Positions 9,397 to 18,692 of a stretch of DNA of 64,000 nt are shown one piece after another. A program made the translations under genes and the position numbers. The stretch spans positions 5,642,001-5,706,000 of the forward strand of contig NZ_LT607755.1 in assembly GCF_900090275.1 (NCBI RefSeq). The letters run 5' to 3'. Source of the stretch: Micromonospora zamorensis. GTDB lineage: Bacteria > Actinomycetota > Actinomycetes > Mycobacteriales > Micromonosporaceae. The stretch's first letter is position 1; the number at the start of each line of letters is the position of its first letter. Under the pieces are notes generated by a model. The model did no database searches, had not been told where the DNA came from, and saw only the letters and a list, made by a program, of their open reading frames with translations.

Positions 9397-9557
9397 CCCC
9401 CCAACCCCAACCCCCACCCAACCCCCACCCCCTTCGTCCGTTGATCATGAAGTTATTGCCCGTCCGCCCGGCGTGTCGCAGCAATAACTTCATGGTCAAC
9501 GACGGCGGGTGGGGGTGGGCCGGGTGGGATTGGGGGTTGGGTGGGTTGGTTAGGCGC
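9389..9557. repeat. about 169-bp near-palindromic intergenic element, likely bidirectional terminator
   Basis: Outer arms GCGCCTAACC (9389-9398) and GGTTAGGCGC (9548-9557) are perfect inverted copies and contain both stop codons. Next come C-rich (9397-9432) and G-rich (9505-9547) tracts. The inner 20-nt arms at 9440-9459 (GTTGATCATGAAGTTATTGC) and 9481-9500 pair with one mismatch around a 21-nt loop. It probably folds into a very long hairpin terminating both convergent genes. From memory the inner word is common between genes in Micromonospora; I could not check this. Confidence 0.75.
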
Positions 9558-12390
9558 GTTCGGTTCGGGTTGCCGGGTGGCGGTCCGGGTCGGCGGGACG
9601 ACGGGGGGTTGGCTGGGACAGGCCGGTGCTGAAGCGGGTCGAGTCGGCCGCCAGGTCCGGGTGTTCCACGTCGAGGGCCAGCGCCGCCGCCTCGTCCAGC
9701 CCCAACTCGGCACCCTCGCCGTACGCGTCGTCGAAGGCCGCGTCGCCCAGCACCGTACGCAGCTGCGCCTGCTGCTCCGCCCAGTAGCCGCCGTAGATGC
9801 CCGGGGTCGCCCGCATGCTCGCCCGGGTGGCCTGCGCCGCCCCGAACAGGCGAGCCGCGGTCAACCGGTCCCCGCCGATGGCGCAGCGCACCGCGACCGC
9901 GTTCAACGTGTCGCACGCCCGGCCGTGGTAGCCGTGACCCATCCGGGAACGCAGCGCCACCAGCAGGTGCTCGTGTGCGGCGACGACGTCTCCCCGGGCC
10001 AGCGCGACCATCCCGAGCAGCATGTCCACCGAACGCCGACCCCGCTCCACAGGCCGGGCCGCCTCCACCGGGCGGACCGCCCCGAGCAGGTCGGCCGCCT
10101 CCTCCAGGGCGCCCCGCCGCCACAGCAGCTCGGCCAGGCTGAACACCGCGAACAGCGCTTCGCCGACCACGTCCTGCCCGTGCGCCCAGTCGATGACCTC
10201 CCGGCACACCCGCTCGGCCTCGACGAACTGCCCCATGTCCACCAGTGGCGCGGCCCTGCCGGCGAGCACCCGAGCCAGCAACCCGGCGTCACCGGCCTGA
10301 CGGGCGGCTGCCTCCGCGCGCTGGGAGTAGCGCAGCTCCTCCGCGAACTCGCCGTCGGCGCCGGCGTGCAGCGAGTGCATGTGGTACGCCGCCGCCAGCT
10401 CCGCCTCCGGGATCCGCTCGCCCGTTTCGGCGATCCGCCCGTACAGCCGGAACAACCACAGCCGCCCCTCCCGGGCCAGGCCCCGCTCAAGCCACCACTG
10501 GTCCAGGCCACCAGCCAGCCCCAGACCGGCACGGGCACTGCCACCGGTGGCGCACCACCGCAGCGCGGCGCGCAACTCCCCGGCCAACGGGTCCAGGGCG
10601 TACAACGACAACGTGACGGGCCGGCCGTCCTGGCCCAGGTGTGCCTGGCCCAGCGCATGCGCCGACCAGGCCACGTGCCGGTTCCGGGCGGCCTGCTCCT
10701 CACCCGCCTCGGCCAACCGCCGCGCCGCGTACGCCCGGATGGGGTCGAGCATCCGGTAGGTGCTGCCCGCCGCACGCGGCTCGGCCAGGACCATCGATTT
10801 GTCCACCAGCACCGACAGCGGGTCCAGCGGGTCGTCGCCCAGCAGCCACTCCACCGTGCCGAGGTCAACCGGCCCGGCGAAGACCGCCAGCCAGCGCAGC
10901 AGGCGGGCGGCCCGGGGCCCCAGCGTCCGGTACGACCAGGTGACGGTGGCCTGCATGGTCAGGTGCCGCTCGGTGGCCGAGCGATGCACCGCCCTGGTCG
11001 CCGGGCTGGGCGGTGTCGCGCCGGCCGCCGCCGCGACCAGGTCCACGGTGTCCTGCTGGTTGCCGGACCAGCCCCGCTCCACCGGCGGCGGCTCCGGGTC
11101 TTCCCGTCCGGCGTCCAAGGTGCCGAGCACGTCGTCCAGTCGCTCGGCGAGCTGGCCGACGGAGAGCACCCGCAGCCGGGCTGCGGCCAACTCGATGGCG
11201 AGCGGCAACCCGTCGAGCCGCTGCACCACCCGGCGCAGATCAGCCGACTCGGCCGGATCCGGCTGCCGACCGCCGCGCGCCGCCGCCGTCCGGTCCAGCA
11301 GGAGCGCCACCGCGTCGCTCTCCGCGCCGTCCGGCCGTGGGTCGACCGAGAGAGGCGGGATCCGCCACACCACCTCGCCCGGCAGGCTGAACGACTCCCG
11401 ACTGGTCGCCAGCACCCGTACGCCGCTCCCACCGGACAGCAGCCGCGCGATCACCTCCGCGCAGGCGGCCGGTTGGGTGTCGCAGGTGTCCAGTACGACC
11501 AGCATGCGGCGGTTGGCCGCGTACTCGACCAGGGTGTCCAGCATCGGCCGGCCCGGCTCGGGTCGCAGGCCGAGCACCGCAGCGATCGCGAACGCCACCA
11601 GCCCCGGGTCGGTCACCGCGGCGATGTCGACGAACCAGACCCCGTCCGGGTATGCCTCGACGACGCCGCTGGCCAACTCCACAGCGAGGCGGGTCTTGCC
11701 CGCGCCGCCCGCCCCCAGCACGGTGACCAGGCGGTGTTGTCGCACCAACAGGCCCAGCTCGACGCGCTCGGTCTGCCGACCGACGAACGAGGTCACCTGG
11801 GTCGGCAGGTTGTGCGGCACCGTGTCGGCGGTGCGGGGCCGGGGGAACTGCCGCTCCAGGCCCGGTGCGATGAGTTGGAACAGCCGCTCCCGGTCGTCGA
11901 AGCCGCGCAACCGGTGCAGGCCCAGGTCGAGCAGGGTCGCACCGGGCGGCAACGGCTCGGCCCGACGGGCGGTGGACGCCGAGCAGAGCACCTGCCCACC
12001 GTGGGCGGCGGCGGCCACCCGGGCGGCCCGGTGCACCTCGGGGCTGGCGTACTCGCCGTCGCGCGGCTCGGCGTAACCGGTGTGCAGGCCCATCCGCACC
12101 CTGGGTGCGGCTTCCGCTGTGGGCCAGTCGTGGTTGGACAATGCCCGTTGGGCGGTCAGGCAGGCGGTCAGCGCCGCCGCCGGGTCCTCGAAGGCCAGGA
12201 AGAACGAGTCGCCCTCGGTCAGCAGCTCCGCGCCCCCCGTGCTGGCCAGCGTCCGGCGCAGCAACCGCCGATGCTCAGCGAGCACCGGTCGGTAGTCCGG
12301 ACCGAGCAGTTGGGCCAGCCGGGTCGAGCCCTCGATATCGGTGAACACGAAAGTCACCCAACCGCTCGGGAGCTGGATCCGTGGCGACAT
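9550..12390 (-). CDS. cyclase-homology / STAND (NB-ARC) ATPase / TPR regulator
   Basis: About 946 aa. Residues about 10-190 form a class III adenylate cyclase homology domain (VTFVFTDIEGST, EGDSFFLAF, VRMGLHTG, VHRAARVAAAAHGGQ). A STAND ATPase follows with P-loop VLGAGGAGKTRLA. The C-terminal roughly 350 residues are TPR-like helices. Start chosen at ATG 12390 (GGAGG 8 nt before); in-frame ATGs at 12420 and 12450 lack this. Resembles mycobacterial Rv0386/Rv0890c-type proteins but ends without the usual LuxR helix-turn-helix. The lysine that reads adenine is not visible in ELLTEGDS, so cyclase activity is doubtful. It stands alone. Confidence 0.85.
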   Translation of the reverse strand: MSPRIQLPSGWVTFVFTDIEGSTRLAQLLGPDYRPVLAEHRRLLRRTLASTGGAELLTEGDSFFLAFEDPAAALTACLTAQRALSNHDWPTAEAAPRVRMGLHTGYAEPRDGEYASPEVHRAARVAAAAHGGQVLCSASTARRAEPLPPGATLLDLGLHRLRGFDDRERLFQLIAPGLERQFPRPRTADTVPHNLPTQVTSFVGRQTERVELGLLVRQHRLVTVLGAGGAGKTRLAVELASGVVEAYPDGVWFVDIAAVTDPGLVAFAIAAVLGLRPEPGRPMLDTLVEYAANRRMLVVLDTCDTQPAACAEVIARLLSGGSGVRVLATSRESFSLPGEVVWRIPPLSVDPRPDGAESDAVALLLDRTAAARGGRQPDPAESADLRRVVQRLDGLPLAIELAAARLRVLSVGQLAERLDDVLGTLDAGREDPEPPPVERGWSGNQQDTVDLVAAAAGATPPSPATRAVHRSATERHLTMQATVTWSYRTLGPRAARLLRWLAVFAGPVDLGTVEWLLGDDPLDPLSVLVDKSMVLAEPRAAGSTYRMLDPIRAYAARRLAEAGEEQAARNRHVAWSAHALGQAHLGQDGRPVTLSLYALDPLAGELRAALRWCATGGSARAGLGLAGGLDQWWLERGLAREGRLWLFRLYGRIAETGERIPEAELAAAYHMHSLHAGADGEFAEELRYSQRAEAAARQAGDAGLLARVLAGRAAPLVDMGQFVEAERVCREVIDWAHGQDVVGEALFAVFSLAELLWRRGALEEAADLLGAVRPVEAARPVERGRRSVDMLLGMVALARGDVVAAHEHLLVALRSRMGHGYHGRACDTLNAVAVRCAIGGDRLTAARLFGAAQATRASMRATPGIYGGYWAEQQAQLRTVLGDAAFDDAYGEGAELGLDEAAALALDVEHPDLAADSTRFSTGLSQPTPRRPADPDRHPATRTERA

Positions 12391-12542
12391 GCGTGGAACC
12401 TCCGCCCGTGACGTCGGATTCATGCTGCCTGAATCCGAGCGATCACGCATCGTGAGAACGGCCGGGCAGGTGCCGCCTCAAGGTGCCACTCGGACCCGCT
12501 CCCGGCAAGGACTGTCCACCAGGCGGCGGAGAACTGCCCCGA

Positions 12543-12758
12543 TCAGCAGCCGCAGGCGCCACCGCAGCAGCCACCACCGGCGGGTGCCGGAGCACCACCG
12601 GCGGAACCACCCCGGCCGGTGACCGCGACGGCGGAAAGCAGCTTGACCGTGTCGGCGTGTCCCTGTGGGCAGGTGGCCGGCTCACCGGCCGCAGCCATCG
12701 AACGGTTGACCTCGAAGGTGTCTCCGCAGGCGCGGCAGCGGAACTCGTACCGGGGCAT
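12543..12758 (-). CDS. FmdB-family zinc ribbon protein
   Basis: 71 aa. MPRYEFRCRACGDTFEVNRS opens the ribbon; CRAC and the later CPQGH supply the metal ligands. The tail is Gly-rich with GGCCGGACGC, giving additional Cys residues. The start has TACCCT 7 nt upstream, so the mRNA is probably leaderless. Role unknown; proposed regulator or small zinc-binding adaptor. Confidence 0.88.
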   Translation of the reverse strand: MPRYEFRCRACGDTFEVNRSMAAAGEPATCPQGHADTVKLLSAVAVTGRGGSAGGAPAPAGGGCCGGACGC

Positions 12759-12765
12759 GGCACCC

Positions 12766-12771
12766 AGGGTA
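12766..12771 (-). promoter_or_regulatory. -10 hexamer TACCCT, leaderless fmdB-type gene
   Basis: TACCCT is followed by 7 nt and then ATG at 12758; transcription would begin at or next to the start codon. Confidence 0.6.
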
Positions 12772-12813
12772 CGTGGATCTGGCATTCGGCGGGGCATGGG
12801 TGATACTCGAAGG

Positions 12814-14169
12814 GTGGTGGACGGTGAGGACGACACGCGTGTGCAACCGTTACGACCGGCCGCGCCGCTGGACGGCCCACTAAAGGGCTCGGGGGCTGCG
12901 CCCGATCCGGTGCGCGCGGTGCCCCGTCCCCGCAGGCCATGGCTGAGCGGACGGTCCGGGGCTGGGCCGACCACACCAGCGGCAACACCCGCACCGACCG
13001 CCCCCGGTGCCGACCCGGCCGCGAAGGTCGAGGCCACCACGGTCGCGGACCCGAAGACCGCAACCCCGAAGACAGCGGACCAGAAGACCGCGGACGCCAC
13101 GGTGGAGGACGCGAAGGCGGACGCCGTGGCCGACGATGCGAAGGCCGCCACCGCGGATCCGGCGAAGACCATGGTGGACGGCGTACCCGTCGTGCCGGCG
13201 TCCGATTCCGCCCGGCGGCGGCGGGTGCCGTTCGCGCACGCGGTACGGCTGGAGCCACGCCGGGCAGCGGCCTCCGCGGCCCACGCGACCCGCGCCTGGG
13301 CTCGTCGGCCGAGCGGTCGGCTCACCCTGCCCGGTGTGTTCCTGCTGGCACTGGTGGCCGCGACCGCGGCGGCCGGTGCGCTGCTCGTGCCGGCCACCAT
13401 CCGCGCACCGCGCCCGGTCGCGGCCGACTCCTCCGCTACGCTGGCCGTACCGCCAGCGGCCCCGTCCGGCTTCCCCACCGGCCCGCTGCCCACCGGACCG
13501 GTGCCGACCGGCCCGCTGCCCAGCGGTGGGCTGCCCGGTGGTGGCCTCCCCGGCAGTGGGCTGCCGACCGGGCCCGCCATCGGCCCGGTGGTCGGGGGTC
13601 GACCCTCGGACGCTCTGGCCGGTTGGGCTCAGCAGGTCGGTGCCAAGGTCGGTGTCCCCGCGACCGCCATGCAGGCGTACGGGTACGCCGAGCTGGTGCT
13701 CGCCCAGACCAACCGCAGCTGCGCGTTGAGCTGGACCACGCTGGCCGCGATCGGCAAGGTCGAGTCGGGGCACGGCTCGGCCAACGGCGCGCGGTTGGGA
13801 CCGGACGGCATGGCACTGCCGAAGATCATCGGGCTGCCTCTGGACGGCAAGGACGGCCGGATGCGGATCATCGACACCGATCGTGGGGCGCTCGACGGAG
13901 ACCCGGTCCTCGACAAGGCGATCGGGCCGATGCAGTTCATCCCGACCACCTGGCAGGAGATCGGCGCGGACGCCGACAACGACGGCAAGAAGGACCCGCA
14001 CGACCTGGACGACGCCGCCCTGGCAGCGGGAAACTACCTCTGCAAGGGTGGCCGGAACCTGAGCATTCCGGGCGACTGGTGGAACGCGATCCTCTCCTAC
14101 AACGACGTGCGGCGCTACGCCCAGGACGTCTTCGACACCGCGAACCAGTACGGACGGGCCAGCCGCTAG
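12814..14169 (+). CDS. membrane-anchored lytic transglycosylase
   Basis: About 451 aa, type II membrane topology. A roughly 170-residue Ala/Lys/Asp-rich cytosolic region precedes one TM (LPGVFLLALVAATAAAGALLV) and a Gly-Leu-Pro repeat linker (GPLPTGPVPTGPLPSGGLPG). The catalytic domain is MltB/SLT-like: catalytic Glu in AAIGKVESGHG, then IGPMQFIPTTWQ and NAILSYNDVRRYAQDV. It cleaves peptidoglycan glycan strands. GTG 12814 has GATACT 6 nt before it; ATG 12796 is the alternative. The gene is divergent from fmdB. Confidence 0.85.
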   Translation: MVDGEDDTRVQPLRPAAPLDGPLKGSGAAPDPVRAVPRPRRPWLSGRSGAGPTTPAATPAPTAPGADPAAKVEATTVADPKTATPKTADQKTADATVEDAKADAVADDAKAATADPAKTMVDGVPVVPASDSARRRRVPFAHAVRLEPRRAAASAAHATRAWARRPSGRLTLPGVFLLALVAATAAAGALLVPATIRAPRPVAADSSATLAVPPAAPSGFPTGPLPTGPVPTGPLPSGGLPGGGLPGSGLPTGPAIGPVVGGRPSDALAGWAQQVGAKVGVPATAMQAYGYAELVLAQTNRSCALSWTTLAAIGKVESGHGSANGARLGPDGMALPKIIGLPLDGKDGRMRIIDTDRGALDGDPVLDKAIGPMQFIPTTWQEIGADADNDGKKDPHDLDDAALAAGNYLCKGGRNLSIPGDWWNAILSYNDVRRYAQDVFDTANQYGRASR

Positions 14170-14241
14170 TGAAGTGATCGTCTCGATACGTTGGAGAACT
14201 GGACACTTCCCCCCGGCCTCTGTTAGCGGCAAGCTAGACGG

Positions 14242-15261
14242 GTGATGGTGCGCGAGTGGGACCCCAGGACCGCGTCGTCCGCCGAGATCGCTTCGCTGCT
14301 GGCGACGCTGAACGCGGTCCTGGCGGCCGATCTGCCGCAGGACCCGCCGTGGCGGGAGACCTCGCTGCGGGAATACCTCGCCGAGGTGATGCCCGGCGAG
14401 CGGCGGATCTCCTGGATCGCCCAGGCTGAGCCGACCGACCCCGGCGACCCGGGCGCGGTGCTCGGCCAGGTGCACGTGCTGCTCCTCGGTGACATCGGCG
14501 TGCTCGAGGTGCTGGTGCACCCGTCCGTGCGGCGCAGCGGTCTCGGTCGTGATCTGGTGTTGCGCGCCGCCCGCCGGGTCTACCAGGAGGGCTTCCAGTC
14601 GATCGGGGTGGAGGTGGTCGGCGACACGCCGGCGGTGGCCTTCTACGAGGCGCTCGGCTTCGCCCGGGAATACGTGGAGACCCGCAGCGTGCTCGACCTG
14701 ACCGCTGTCGACTGGGCCGAGCTGGCCGAGATGGCGACCGGCATCGGGGCGGGTTACCACCTGGAGTTCTTCCCCGGCGGGCCACCGGATGACCTGATCG
14801 AGGCGTACGCGCGGGCGAAGGCCGAGGTGCGCGACGTCGACGACGGTGAGCTGCGCCCCAGCTCCTACGATCCGGAGCGGCTGCGCGACAGCCTCGACAC
14901 CCTGCACCGGCGGGGCATGAAGCCGTACATCGTGCTCGCCCGGCACGAGCAGAGCGGCGAGGTGGCCGGCCTGACCGAGGTGGTGGTCCCGGCGCAGCAC
15001 CCCACCCGTGCCGACCAGTACGACACGATCGTCGCGCAGGACCACCGGGGCTACGGCATCGACCGGGCGATCAAGGCTCGGATGCTGCTGGAGCTGCGCT
15101 CCGCCGAGCCGGAGCTGATCGAGGTGCAGACCTGGAACGCGCAGGCCAACGAGGCGATGCTGAAGGTCAACGCGGAGTTGGGTTACCGGTCCGACCGGGA
15201 CTGGTGCGAATACAGCGTCGACGTCGCTGAGCTGGTGCACCGCCTCGACCCACCCCGCTGA
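14242..15261 (+). CDS. double-domain GNAT N-acetyltransferase
   Basis: 339 aa from GTG 14242 (or 338 from the adjacent ATG). The first GNAT fold (residues about 1-155) carries VLVHPSVRRSGLGRDLV, the acetyl-CoA loop R/Q-x-x-G-x-G/A. The second (about 175-330) has VAQDHRGYGIDRAIKARML. Resembles Eis/MshD-like tandem acetyltransferases, but the second loop is closer to the GNAT family that follows mycothiol genes. The substrate is not readable. No strong Shine-Dalgarno. Confidence 0.82.
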   Translation: MMVREWDPRTASSAEIASLLATLNAVLAADLPQDPPWRETSLREYLAEVMPGERRISWIAQAEPTDPGDPGAVLGQVHVLLLGDIGVLEVLVHPSVRRSGLGRDLVLRAARRVYQEGFQSIGVEVVGDTPAVAFYEALGFAREYVETRSVLDLTAVDWAELAEMATGIGAGYHLEFFPGGPPDDLIEAYARAKAEVRDVDDGELRPSSYDPERLRDSLDTLHRRGMKPYIVLARHEQSGEVAGLTEVVVPAQHPTRADQYDTIVAQDHRGYGIDRAIKARMLLELRSAEPELIEVQTWNAQANEAMLKVNAELGYRSDRDWCEYSVDVAELVHRLDPPR

Positions 15262-15354
15262 GGGAATTCACGAAACTGTCCACTTGGGGATGGACGGCGG
15301 ACAGCCGCGCACCTTAACGTGCGTTCGACCCCATCCACCCATCGTGGAGGCCCT

Positions 15355-18300
15355 ATGCGCCCGCGCCGCTCAATCGCCGCGCTCGCGACCGCCACCGCCG
15401 CCGTGACCATCACGGCGCTCGGCGTCGCACCCACCGCGGCCAGCGCCGCGCCCACCGACCTGTTCATTTCGGAGTACGTCGAAGGCTCGTCGAACAACAA
15501 GGCGATCGAGCTGTTCAACGGCACCGGCGCCGCCGTGGACCTGACGGCCGGCGGCTACCAGTTGCAGCTCTACTTCAACGGCTCCACCACGGCCACCACG
15601 ATCGCGCTGACCGGGAGCGTGGCCGCTGGGGACGCGTTCGTGTTCGCGAGCGCCTCGGCCGGGGCCGCCATCCTCGCCCAGGCCGACCAGACCAGCGGAG
15701 CGAGCCTGTTCAACGGTGACGACGCGGTCGTGCTGCGCCGGGGCACCACAGTGCTCGACTCGATCGGTCAGGTCGGGGTCGACCCGGGCGCCGAGTGGGG
15801 GGCCGGCACGACCAGCACCGCCGACAACACCCTGCGCCGGCTGCCAACCGTGGCCGCCGGCGACACGGACCCGTCGGACGCGTTCGACCCGGCCGCGCAG
15901 TGGGCGGGCTTCCCGGTCGACACCTTCGACGGGCTCGGCGCGCACACAGTCGACGGCGGGGGCCCGGTCGACGTGCCGGCCACGCTGACCTGCGGGGGGC
16001 CGTTGGTCACCGCGGCGGGCACGGCCGCGACGCGCGAGGTCACCGCCACCGACCCCGATGACACGGTCGTCGACCTGGCGGTGACGGGGGTCAGCCCGAC
16101 CCCGACCAGCGGCTCGATCACCCGCACCGCGTTCACCCCCGCGGAGGGGTTGGGCGGCACCGCCCGCGCAACGGTCGGCACCAGCGCCGACCTGACCGCC
16201 GGGGCGTACACCGTCACCCTGACCGCGACCGACGCGGACGGTGGCACCGCCAGCTGCGCGCTGGTCGTGCAGGTGACCCGGGAGCTGACCGTCGGCGAGG
16301 TGCAGGGTCCGACCACCGACGCCGAGTCCGGCCCGAGCGACCGGTCGCCGCTCGCACCGGCGAGCGGCAACGGCACGAGCAGCACGATGTACGACGTCCG
16401 CGGCGTGATCACCCAGTTGACCCTGGCGCGTACCTCGGCGGGGGCGGAGCAGCACGGCTTCTTCCTCCAAAGCCGCACGGGCGACACCGACGGAGACCCG
16501 ACCAGTTCCGACGGCATCTTCGTGTTCATGGGCACGTTCACCTCACTGGTCGGCGGTTATGTCCCGACGGTCGGCGACGAGGTGGTTTTGCGGGCCCGGG
16601 TGTCGGAGTACTTCGGCTTCACCCAGCTCTCCGGCGCCTCGCTGGTCCGCCGGATCGCCGGCGGGCTGGCCGTGGACACCGCGGTCGAGGTCACCGACGC
16701 GGTGCCACCGATCGAGGTGACCGACGCGCAGCGTTTCTGGGAGCGGCACGAGGGCACCCGGATGCGGGTACGCGCGGGCAGCGGCGCGGTGAGCGGGCGG
16801 GACGTCTTCTCGTCCACTGCCGACGCCGAGCTGTGGGTGGTTGACCGGGACGATCCACTGCTGGACCGCGCCGACCCGTACACCCGGCGGGTCTTCCGTG
16901 ATTCGCACCCGCTGGACAACGACCCGACCCGCCGTTTCGACGACGGCAACGGCCAGCGGACGCTGCTCGGCAGCATGGGTGTGAAGGCCACCGCCGGGGA
17001 CAGCGCCGCGCTGCTCCCGCCGGCGCACACCTTCGACACGCTGCGCGCGGACGCGGTGGGCGGGGTCTACTACTCGTTCGAGAAGTACGGCGTCCAGGTC
17101 GAGCGGGCGGAGTTCGACGCCGGGGCCGACCCGTCGAAGAACAACCCGCCCAAGCCGGCCGACCGGTCGCAGGAGGTGGCCGTCGCCACCTATAACGTGG
17201 AGAACCTGTACGACTACCGGGACGACCCGTTCGACGGCTGTGACTTCACCGGCAATGCCGGCTGCCCGGGCGTCAACCCGCCGTTCGACTACGTGCCGAG
17301 CAGTGAGGCGGACTACCGGCAGCAGCTCGGTGCTCTCGCCGACCAGATCGTCAAGGATCTGCACGCACCGGACCTGATCCTGGTGCAGGAGGCCGAGGAC
17401 CAGGACATCTGCACGGTTTCCGGCACCACGTTGAGCTGCGGTGACACCGACAACGCGGACGGCGCTCCGGACAGCATCCAGGAGTTGGCGCTGGCGGTGG
17501 CGGCAGCCGGTGGGCCGGCGTACGCCGCTGCCTATGACCGGACCGGCGCGGACGCCCGCGGGATCACCGCAGCCTTCCTCTACCGCACGGACCGGTTGTC
17601 GCTGGCGGCCGCGACGGCGGACGACCCGCTGCTGGGTTCGGCACCGACCGTCCAGTACCGAGCTGCGGGGTTGCCGGCCAACGCGGACGTGCAGAACCCG
17701 AAGGCCCTCAACGCGGTGCTGCCGTCGGATGTGGACACGTCGACCGGTCGGGACGGCAGCAACGTCTTCACCCGCGCTCCCCAGTTGGGCAAGTTCACAG
17801 TGGCCGCCGCACCCGGCTCGACGGAGCGGTTCACCCTCTACGCGCTCAGCAACCACTACTCCTCGGGCCCGGACAGCCGGGTCGGGCAGCGGCGGGAGCA
17901 GGCGCGCTACGGCGCCGCGATCGTCACCGCGATCGAGGCGGCCGACCAGACCGCCCGGGTGGTCTACGGAGGGGACCTGAACGTCTTCCCCCGCCCGGAC
18001 GATCCCATCGCGACCGGCAGCCAGCCCACTCCCTCGGACCAGCTCGCACCGCTCTACGAGGCGGGCCTGCACAACCTGTGGGACAACCTGGTGGCGGACG
18101 TGCCGGCGTCGGCATACTCGTACAGCTTCGAGGGGCAGGCGCAGACGCTCGACCACCTGTTCGTCAACGACGCGCTCTACGGCGACCTGGTGCAGGTGCG
18201 GGCCGCGCACATCAACGCCGACTGGCCGGCCGAGTTCACCGGCGACGGGTCGCGGGGTTCCAGCGACCACGACCCGCAGGTGGCCCGGTTCCGGTCCCGG

Positions 18301-18633
18301 GCGTCGTTGACCGTCGCCGACACGGCGGTGGTCGAGGGCAACCAGGGCACCAGGCAGCTCACCTTCACCGCCACGGTGTCCCGGCCGCTGTCCCAGCCGG
18401 TGCTGCTCTGCGCCACGACGGTCGGCCTCACGGCTCAGGGTGGTGCGGACTTCGACCCGTACGTCGGTTGCAAGGTGTTGGCGGCCGGGCAGACGTCGGT
18501 GGTGTTCCCGGTGTCGGTGCGCGGTGACCGTAAGCGGGAGACGGACGAGAAGCTGACGCTGCTGGTGGCCGGGGTTCCCGGCCTACGGCTGGCCGACCCG
18601 CTCGCGGTCGGCACGATCACCAACGACGACTGA
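15355..18633 (+). CDS. secreted multidomain endonuclease/exonuclease/phosphatase-family nuclease
   Basis: 1092 aa. Signal peptide (to about 33), then a lamin-tail domain (LFISEYVEGSSNNKAIELFN). A middle OB/Big-like region follows (IYDVRG-type DVRGVITQLTLARTSAGAEQHGFFLQS). The EEP catalytic domain runs from about residue 605 (VAVATYNVENLYDYRDD, LVQEAEDQD, GGDLNVFPRPDD, SSDHDPQVARF). The last roughly 110 residues form a Calx-beta module. Architecture matches ExeM-like extracellular nucleases that supply phosphate or nucleotides. ATG 15355 with TGGAGG upstream decides the start. Confidence 0.9.
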   Translation: MRPRRSIAALATATAAVTITALGVAPTAASAAPTDLFISEYVEGSSNNKAIELFNGTGAAVDLTAGGYQLQLYFNGSTTATTIALTGSVAAGDAFVFASASAGAAILAQADQTSGASLFNGDDAVVLRRGTTVLDSIGQVGVDPGAEWGAGTTSTADNTLRRLPTVAAGDTDPSDAFDPAAQWAGFPVDTFDGLGAHTVDGGGPVDVPATLTCGGPLVTAAGTAATREVTATDPDDTVVDLAVTGVSPTPTSGSITRTAFTPAEGLGGTARATVGTSADLTAGAYTVTLTATDADGGTASCALVVQVTRELTVGEVQGPTTDAESGPSDRSPLAPASGNGTSSTMYDVRGVITQLTLARTSAGAEQHGFFLQSRTGDTDGDPTSSDGIFVFMGTFTSLVGGYVPTVGDEVVLRARVSEYFGFTQLSGASLVRRIAGGLAVDTAVEVTDAVPPIEVTDAQRFWERHEGTRMRVRAGSGAVSGRDVFSSTADAELWVVDRDDPLLDRADPYTRRVFRDSHPLDNDPTRRFDDGNGQRTLLGSMGVKATAGDSAALLPPAHTFDTLRADAVGGVYYSFEKYGVQVERAEFDAGADPSKNNPPKPADRSQEVAVATYNVENLYDYRDDPFDGCDFTGNAGCPGVNPPFDYVPSSEADYRQQLGALADQIVKDLHAPDLILVQEAEDQDICTVSGTTLSCGDTDNADGAPDSIQELALAVAAAGGPAYAAAYDRTGADARGITAAFLYRTDRLSLAAATADDPLLGSAPTVQYRAAGLPANADVQNPKALNAVLPSDVDTSTGRDGSNVFTRAPQLGKFTVAAAPGSTERFTLYALSNHYSSGPDSRVGQRREQARYGAAIVTAIEAADQTARVVYGGDLNVFPRPDDPIATGSQPTPSDQLAPLYEAGLHNLWDNLVADVPASAYSYSFEGQAQTLDHLFVNDALYGDLVQVRAAHINADWPAEFTGDGSRGSSDHDPQVARFRSRASLTVADTAVVEGNQGTRQLTFTATVSRPLSQPVLLCATTVGLTAQGGADFDPYVGCKVLAAGQTSVVFPVSVRGDRKRETDEKLTLLVAGVPGLRLADPLAVGTITNDD

Positions 18634-18648
18634 CGTCGCGTTTTCCCG

Positions 18649-18687
18649 GCGAGGCCCGCAGATCCGTTCCGGATCGGCGGGCCTCGC
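18649..18687. terminator. bidirectional terminator hairpin
   Basis: An 11-bp inverted repeat (GCGAGGCCCGC at 18649-18659 and GCGGGCCTCGC at 18677-18687) encloses a second small hairpin (GATCCG/CGGATC). It lies between the convergent nuclease and XRE genes. Confidence 0.82.
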
Positions 18688-18692
18688 TGGTG

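Noticed and set aside
9541..12411. 956-codon open frame on the plus strand
   Set aside because: Exactly mirrors the cyclase/STAND gene; low-complexity Gln/Arg/Pro translation.
13480..13580. Tandem repeat or CRISPR-like array
   Set aside because: The repeated GGCCCGCTGCCC-type units encode the Gly-Leu-Pro linker of the transglycosylase, not spacers.
15280..15354. PHO box before the EEP nuclease gene
   Set aside because: GTTCGACCCCATCCACCC is only loosely similar; two degenerate units are not enough.
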